Source: Prevotella sp. (lineage in GTDB: Bacteria; Bacteroidota; Bacteroidia; Bacteroidales; Bacteroidaceae). From it: DNA of 64,000 nucleotides. The position numbers were made by a program, and so were the translations under genes. The notes beneath the pieces are model-generated. The model saw only the letters and a list, made by a program, of their open reading frames with translations. It was not told the DNA's origin and made no database searches. The DNA lies in contig JAILFU010000180.1 in NCBI GenBank assembly GCA_024697405.1, positions 1-64,000 on the forward strand, read 5' to 3'. Below are positions 59,826-64,000 of this stretch, piece by piece (within the stretch, counting starts at the first letter, position 1; each line of letters opens with the position of its first letter).

Positions 59826-60134
59826 ATGACACAGATTGTAAAAGAAGGTGGAAAGACCATCATCAAAACTGACAAGCGTATTGATACCATGAATGCAGGA
59901 CAGTTTGAGAAAGATATCGAACCCGCACTGCAGGAACAGGGTGTGGACTTGGAGATGGACTGCACAGAGCTGAACTATATGGCCAGCTCGGGCTTGCGCA
60001 TCATCCAGAAAACCATGCGTGCCGTGATGATGAAGAAGGGCAAGTTCAAGATGACTAATGTCAGCCCGGAAATCTACAAGGTACTGGCAATGACTGGTTT
60101 CACTAAGTTCATGCCTATTGAGCAGAAAGCATAG
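59826..60134 (+). CDS. STAS-domain anti-anti-sigma factor-like protein
   Basis: 'LEMDCTELNYMASSGLRIIQKTMRAV'. Confidence 0.88.
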   Translation: MTQIVKEGGKTIIKTDKRIDTMNAGQFEKDIEPALQEQGVDLEMDCTELNYMASSGLRIIQKTMRAVMMKKGKFKMTNVSPEIYKVLAMTGFTKFMPIEQKA

Positions 60135-60137
60135 ACG

Positions 60138-61181
60138 ATGACACCCGAACAGCAAACGGCCGAAGACTACCGCCAGCTACAAGACGAATACCAGCAGCTG
60201 AAGGCGGACTACGAGCAGCTCTGCCTCATGTTCGACAACATGGGGCAGGGCTACGAGGAAGCGTTGAACCTTTACGACAAGGCCGTGGAGTCATCGCGTA
60301 TGAAGACAGACTTCATACAGCAGATCTCTCATGAGATAAGAACGCCGCTGAATATCCTCAGTGGCTTTACGCAAATTCTTACTTCGGGCATGGAGCTGGA
60401 TGATGCCACGAAGACGGAGGTGGGGCAGGGCATTTGCGAGAACACGCAACGCATCACCGGGCTTGTAAATAAAATGCTGGAGCTGGCAGAAGCTGGCAGT
60501 GATGCTGAGATAGAGCGCACCGACGATGTGCTGGCGGTGCAGATAGCTGCCCAGGCTGCCGACGAAAGCCAGATTACTACGGCCCAGCATCTTAACTTTG
60601 ACCTGCAGTTTAGCCCGGAGGCAGAAATGGCCATGATCCATACCAACTTGCAGCAGGCCACACGAGTCCTGGTATTGTTGCTGGACAATGCCATGAAGTT
60701 TACGCACCCTGCCGAAGCTGCCGGCGGCGCTGCTGCCGTCAAGGAAAAAGCCCGTGTCGTCCTCAGCGTAGACATCATCCCCTCATCGCCGAATCCGTCC
60801 TCCTCCTCTTCCCCCTCCTCCTCGTCCCCCTCTTCGTCCCCGTCGTCCCCGTCCTCCCCCTCCCCGTCTCCGTCCTCCCCCTCCCCGTCTCCGTCGTCCC
60901 CCTCCCCGTCTCTGTCGTCCCCCTCCTCGTCTCCGTTTCTCTCTGTCGCGACGTCGTCGCGGCAGCTGTCCTTCACCGTCGAGGACACAGGCATCGGCAT
61001 CCCCCCGGAGGAGGCGGAGCACATCTTCGAAGAGTTCGTCCAGCTGGACCGCTACTACGACGGCACAGGCATCGGGCTCACAGTGGCGCGCAGCATCGCC
61101 CGCCGTCTCGGCGGTGATATCGTGCTCGACACATCATACTCAGGGGGCGCGCGTTTTGTCTATACCCTTCCCCTGGAATGA
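60138..61181 (+). CDS. Sensor histidine kinase with Ser/Pro-rich insertion in the ATPase domain
   Basis: H-box 'FIQQISHEIRTPLNILSGF'; 'DTGIGIPPEEAEHIFEEFVQLD'; 'GTGIGLTVARSIARRLGGD'. Confidence 0.88.
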   Translation: MTPEQQTAEDYRQLQDEYQQLKADYEQLCLMFDNMGQGYEEALNLYDKAVESSRMKTDFIQQISHEIRTPLNILSGFTQILTSGMELDDATKTEVGQGICENTQRITGLVNKMLELAEAGSDAEIERTDDVLAVQIAAQAADESQITTAQHLNFDLQFSPEAEMAMIHTNLQQATRVLVLLLDNAMKFTHPAEAAGGAAAVKEKARVVLSVDIIPSSPNPSSSSSPSSSSPSSSPSSPSSPSPSPSSPSPSPSSPSPSLSSPSSSPFLSVATSSRQLSFTVEDTGIGIPPEEAEHIFEEFVQLDRYYDGTGIGLTVARSIARRLGGDIVLDTSYSGGARFVYTLPLE

Positions 61182-61254
61182 AGAGCGCATCAAGAAATAG
61201 GCTTCAACAACGTTAAAACAACGACATAATGCTTGGAAATTCCGTTTTTTTTAG

Positions 61255-61262
61255 TACTTTTG
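61255..61262 (+). promoter_or_regulatory. TAnnTTTG promoter element for ffh
   Basis: agTACTTTTGcacg. Confidence 0.5.
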
Positions 61263-61316
61263 CACGCTTTATCGAAAATCAGATAATTGAAAAATCCGTA
61301 AAACAAGAATAAATAA

Positions 61317-62672
61317 ATGTTTGAGAACTTATCAGAGAGACTGGAACGCTCGTTCAAAATACTGAAGGGCGAAGGGAAAATCACTGAGATCAACGTCGCC
61401 GAGACGTTGAAGGATGTGCGCCGTGCCCTGCTTGATGCCGATGTCAACTATAAAGTGGCTAAGAATTTCACCGACAAGGTGAAACAGAAAGCACTGGGCA
61501 TGAACGTGCTTACAGCCATCAAGCCTAGCCAGCTTATGGTGAAGATTGTTCACGATGAGCTGACCGAACTGATGGGAGGTAAAGCCGTTGCCATGAAATT
61601 GGAGAACCGCCCAGCCATTATCCTGATGTCGGGACTGCAAGGCTCTGGTAAGACCACCTTCACCGGCAAGCTGGCCAAGATGCTGAAAGACCGTCAGCAC
61701 AAGAAACCGTTGCTCGTGGCCTGCGACATCTACCGTCCTGCTGCCATCGAACAGTTGAAGGTCGTGGCACAGACCGTGGGCGTAGATGTCTATACCGAGC
61801 CAGAAAACAGGGATGTGGTGAGCATTGCCCAGCATGCCATACGCAAGGCCAAGCAGGAAGACTTTAATGTTGTCATCGTCGATACGGCCGGACGACTGGC
61901 CATCGACGAGGAGATGATGGACGAGATTGCCGCCCTGAAATGGGCCATACAGCCCGACGAGACGCTCTTTGTCGTCGATGCCATGACGGGCCAGGATGCC
62001 GTGAACACCGCCAAGGAGTTCAACGACCGCCTGGATTTCGACGGAGTCGTGCTCACCAAGCTCGACGGTGACACCCGTGGCGGTGCGGCCCTGTCCATAC
62101 GCACCGTGGTCACCAAGCCCATCAAATTTGTGGGTACGGGCGAGAAGATGGATGCCATCGACGTGTTCCACCCCGAGCGCATGGCCGACCGTATTCTAGG
62201 CATGGGCGACGTGGTGAGTCTTGTGGAACGGGCACAGATGCAGTTCGACGAGAAGCAGGCCAAGGAGTTGGAGAAGAAAATCCGCAAGAACAAGTTCGAC
62301 TTCAACGACTTCATGTCGCAGATTCAGCAAATAAAGAAGATGGGAAACATCAAGGATCTGGCCTCGATGATTCCCGGCGTGGGAAAGGCACTGAAAGATG
62401 TCGACATCGACGACAACGCTTTCAAAGGCATAGAAGCTATCATCAACTCGATGACACCGAAGGAACGAGCCAATCCCGACATCATCAACCAGAGTAGAAA
62501 AGTGCGCATCGCAAAGGGTAGCGGCACGAAAATCGACGACGTGAACCGTCTCATGAAGCAGTTCGACCAGACACGAAAGATGATGAAGATGGTCACCGGC
62601 ATGGACAAAAGCAAAATGGCGCAGATGGCTGCGGCCATGAAGCAGATGAAGGGGAAAGGCGTACCTCAATAG
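61317..62672 (+). CDS. ffh: Signal recognition particle protein
   Basis: 'ILMSGLQGSGKTTFTGKLAKML', 'VVIVDTAGRLAIDEEMMDEI', 'LTKLDGDTRGGAALS', Met-rich C-term. Confidence 0.97.
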   Translation: MFENLSERLERSFKILKGEGKITEINVAETLKDVRRALLDADVNYKVAKNFTDKVKQKALGMNVLTAIKPSQLMVKIVHDELTELMGGKAVAMKLENRPAIILMSGLQGSGKTTFTGKLAKMLKDRQHKKPLLVACDIYRPAAIEQLKVVAQTVGVDVYTEPENRDVVSIAQHAIRKAKQEDFNVVIVDTAGRLAIDEEMMDEIAALKWAIQPDETLFVVDAMTGQDAVNTAKEFNDRLDFDGVVLTKLDGDTRGGAALSIRTVVTKPIKFVGTGEKMDAIDVFHPERMADRILGMGDVVSLVERAQMQFDEKQAKELEKKIRKNKFDFNDFMSQIQQIKKMGNIKDLASMIPGVGKALKDVDIDDNAFKGIEAIINSMTPKERANPDIINQSRKVRIAKGSGTKIDDVNRLMKQFDQTRKMMKMVTGMDKSKMAQMAAAMKQMKGKGVPQ

Positions 62673-62695
62673 TTTATTCTTTTTATTCCACGGTT

Positions 62696-63328
62696 ATGGC
62701 TATAAGAAATTGGTTTAAGGGCTTCTTCGGAGGCAATGCTACGAAGGAGCAAGCCGACAAGGTGACAGCAGAACGGCAGACACTGCAGCCGTCTGGTCCT
62801 GTGACAATTACTGACGAGTTCCGTAAGACGTTCTCTGCACGGGAGCGCCTCAGCAAGGAGCAGCGGAACAGCTTCATCTTCTCGCTTCTGGTCATGGCGT
62901 CGTATATCGTCATTGCCGACGGACGCGTAGAGGATGCGGAGATAGAATACATCGGCCACTTCATGGGCCGTAACTTCGGTCCCGAAGTGGAGAAGGAGAG
63001 TATGGACGTGCTCAAGAAACTTGTAGCCAAGCATGAGGAGCTGAACCAAACAAAGCCCATGGCTTTCATACAGCTTATCGGCGACTGCGGACAGCAGATG
63101 TCGAAGACCTTGAGTCCCGACTTGCGCTATCAGCTGTTGAGCATGCTCGTTATGATCAGCAAAAGCGACGAATACCTGGACGAAAAAGAGCTGGAGGCAC
63201 TGCACGACGTGTCCATCTATATGGGCTTGAATTCACAGGACGTGGATGCGCTGCTCGACCTTGACCCGGAACTGGCCAAGCAGGGATGGCCGGAGCTGCG
63301 GATGGAAAAAAACGAAGAAAGCCTTTAA
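62696..63328 (+). CDS. TerB-like (tellurite resistance/DjlA-N-type) protein
   Basis: 'SLLVMASYIVIADGRVEDAEIEYIGHFM...', acidic-helix TerB-like pattern. Confidence 0.7.
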   Translation: MAIRNWFKGFFGGNATKEQADKVTAERQTLQPSGPVTITDEFRKTFSARERLSKEQRNSFIFSLLVMASYIVIADGRVEDAEIEYIGHFMGRNFGPEVEKESMDVLKKLVAKHEELNQTKPMAFIQLIGDCGQQMSKTLSPDLRYQLLSMLVMISKSDEYLDEKELEALHDVSIYMGLNSQDVDALLDLDPELAKQGWPELRMEKNEESL

Positions 63329-63340
63329 CCATTATTCAGC

Positions 63341-64000
63341 ATGACACTGATAGACGGAAAACAGACAGCTGCTGCCATTAAGGCGGAAATAGCAGAGGAA
63401 GTGAGGAAAATCATGGCCGAAGGAGGCAAGCAGCCCCATCTGGCTGCTGTGCTTGTGGGCCACGACGGCGGTTCGGAGACTTACGTCAAGAACAAGGTGC
63501 TGGCCTGCGAGGCTTGCGGCTTCAAGAGTACGCTCATCCGCTATGAGGACGACGTCACCGAGGAAGAGCTGCTCAGGTGTGTGGACCGGCTGAACCGTAA
63601 CGGCGACGTCGACGGATTCATCGTCCAGTTGCCGTTGCCTCGCCATATCGACGAGCAGAAGGTCATCGAGGCAATCGATCCCCGAAAGGATGTCGACGGA
63701 TTCCACCCCATCAATGTGGGGCGGATGGCCATCGGGCTGCCCTGCTTCATCTCGGCAACACCGTTGGGCATCCTCACGCTCCTGCGTCGCTATGGCATCA
63801 AGACTTCAGGCAAGAAATGTGTCATACTGGGACGTTCGAATATCGTTGGCAAGCCCATGGCACAGCTGATGATGCAGAAACAATGGGGCGACGCCACTGT
63901 CACCGTGTGCCACTCGCGTTCCACGACGCTCAAGGAGGAGTGCCGTCAGGCCGACATCATCATTGCTGCCATCGGGCAACCGGAATTTGTCACCGCTGAC
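63341..64000 (+). CDS. folD: Methylenetetrahydrofolate dehydrogenase/cyclohydrolase, 3'-truncated by window edge
   Basis: Translation [20 protein letters not shown]...[13 protein letters not shown]...[14 protein letters not shown]...[17 protein letters not shown]. Confidence 0.95.
   Translation, partial: MTLIDGKQTAAAIKAEIAEEVRKIMAEGGKQPHLAAVLVGHDGGSETYVKNKVLACEACGFKSTLIRYEDDVTEEELLRCVDRLNRNGDVDGFIVQLPLPRHIDEQKVIEAIDPRKDVDGFHPINVGRMAIGLPCFISATPLGILTLLRRYGIKTSGKKCVILGRSNIVGKPMAQLMMQKQWGDATVTVCHSRSTTLKEECRQADIIIAAIGQPEFVTAD

Overview
This is a ~64 kb bacterial chromosomal window. It looks like Bacteroidota, probably Prevotellaceae, judging by TAnnTTTG promoters, T9SS-type C-termini, GH content and gene order (inference). 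Main blocks: (1) 2.9-32.9 kb: metY, then a large CAZyme island resembling a complex (glucurono)arabinoxylan degradation locus. It holds GH16, GH43, an MFS transporter, an esterase/SGNH/zincin fusion, GH98, GH43-CBM, GH95, GH97, GH43, CE6-CE1 and GH115, plus a 1,456-aa repeat protein with a dockerin-like C-terminus. No SusC/SusD or hybrid two-component regulator lies in the window. (2) 33.9-42.7 kb: a translationally coupled single-module NRPS (C-A-T-TE, with an apparent N-terminal frameshift), a fused double MacB-type permease, a MacA/HlyD adaptor and TolC. (3) 44-52.5 kb: a surface-glycan cluster with a nucleotidyltransferase-PLP enzyme fusion, an opine-dehydrogenase-like protein, a CDP-glycerol-transferase-like protein, a flippase, an acyltransferase and a glycosyltransferase, interrupted by an ~800-bp repeat block. 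(4) 52.5-64 kb: core genes (nadD, a DUF559-guanylate kinase fusion, yicC, rplM, rpsI, rpsB, tsf, an RsbW/STAS/histidine-kinase trio, ffh, a TerB-like gene, folD). The most interesting non-genic signals are a MITE-like family with ~19-bp terminal inverted repeats and a perfect 8-bp target duplication at one copy, a second unrelated family of large GTAGCTAC-rich palindromic elements, and a duplicated GH115 3' end bracketing one of the latter. All family assignments come from reading motifs by eye; no database search was run.
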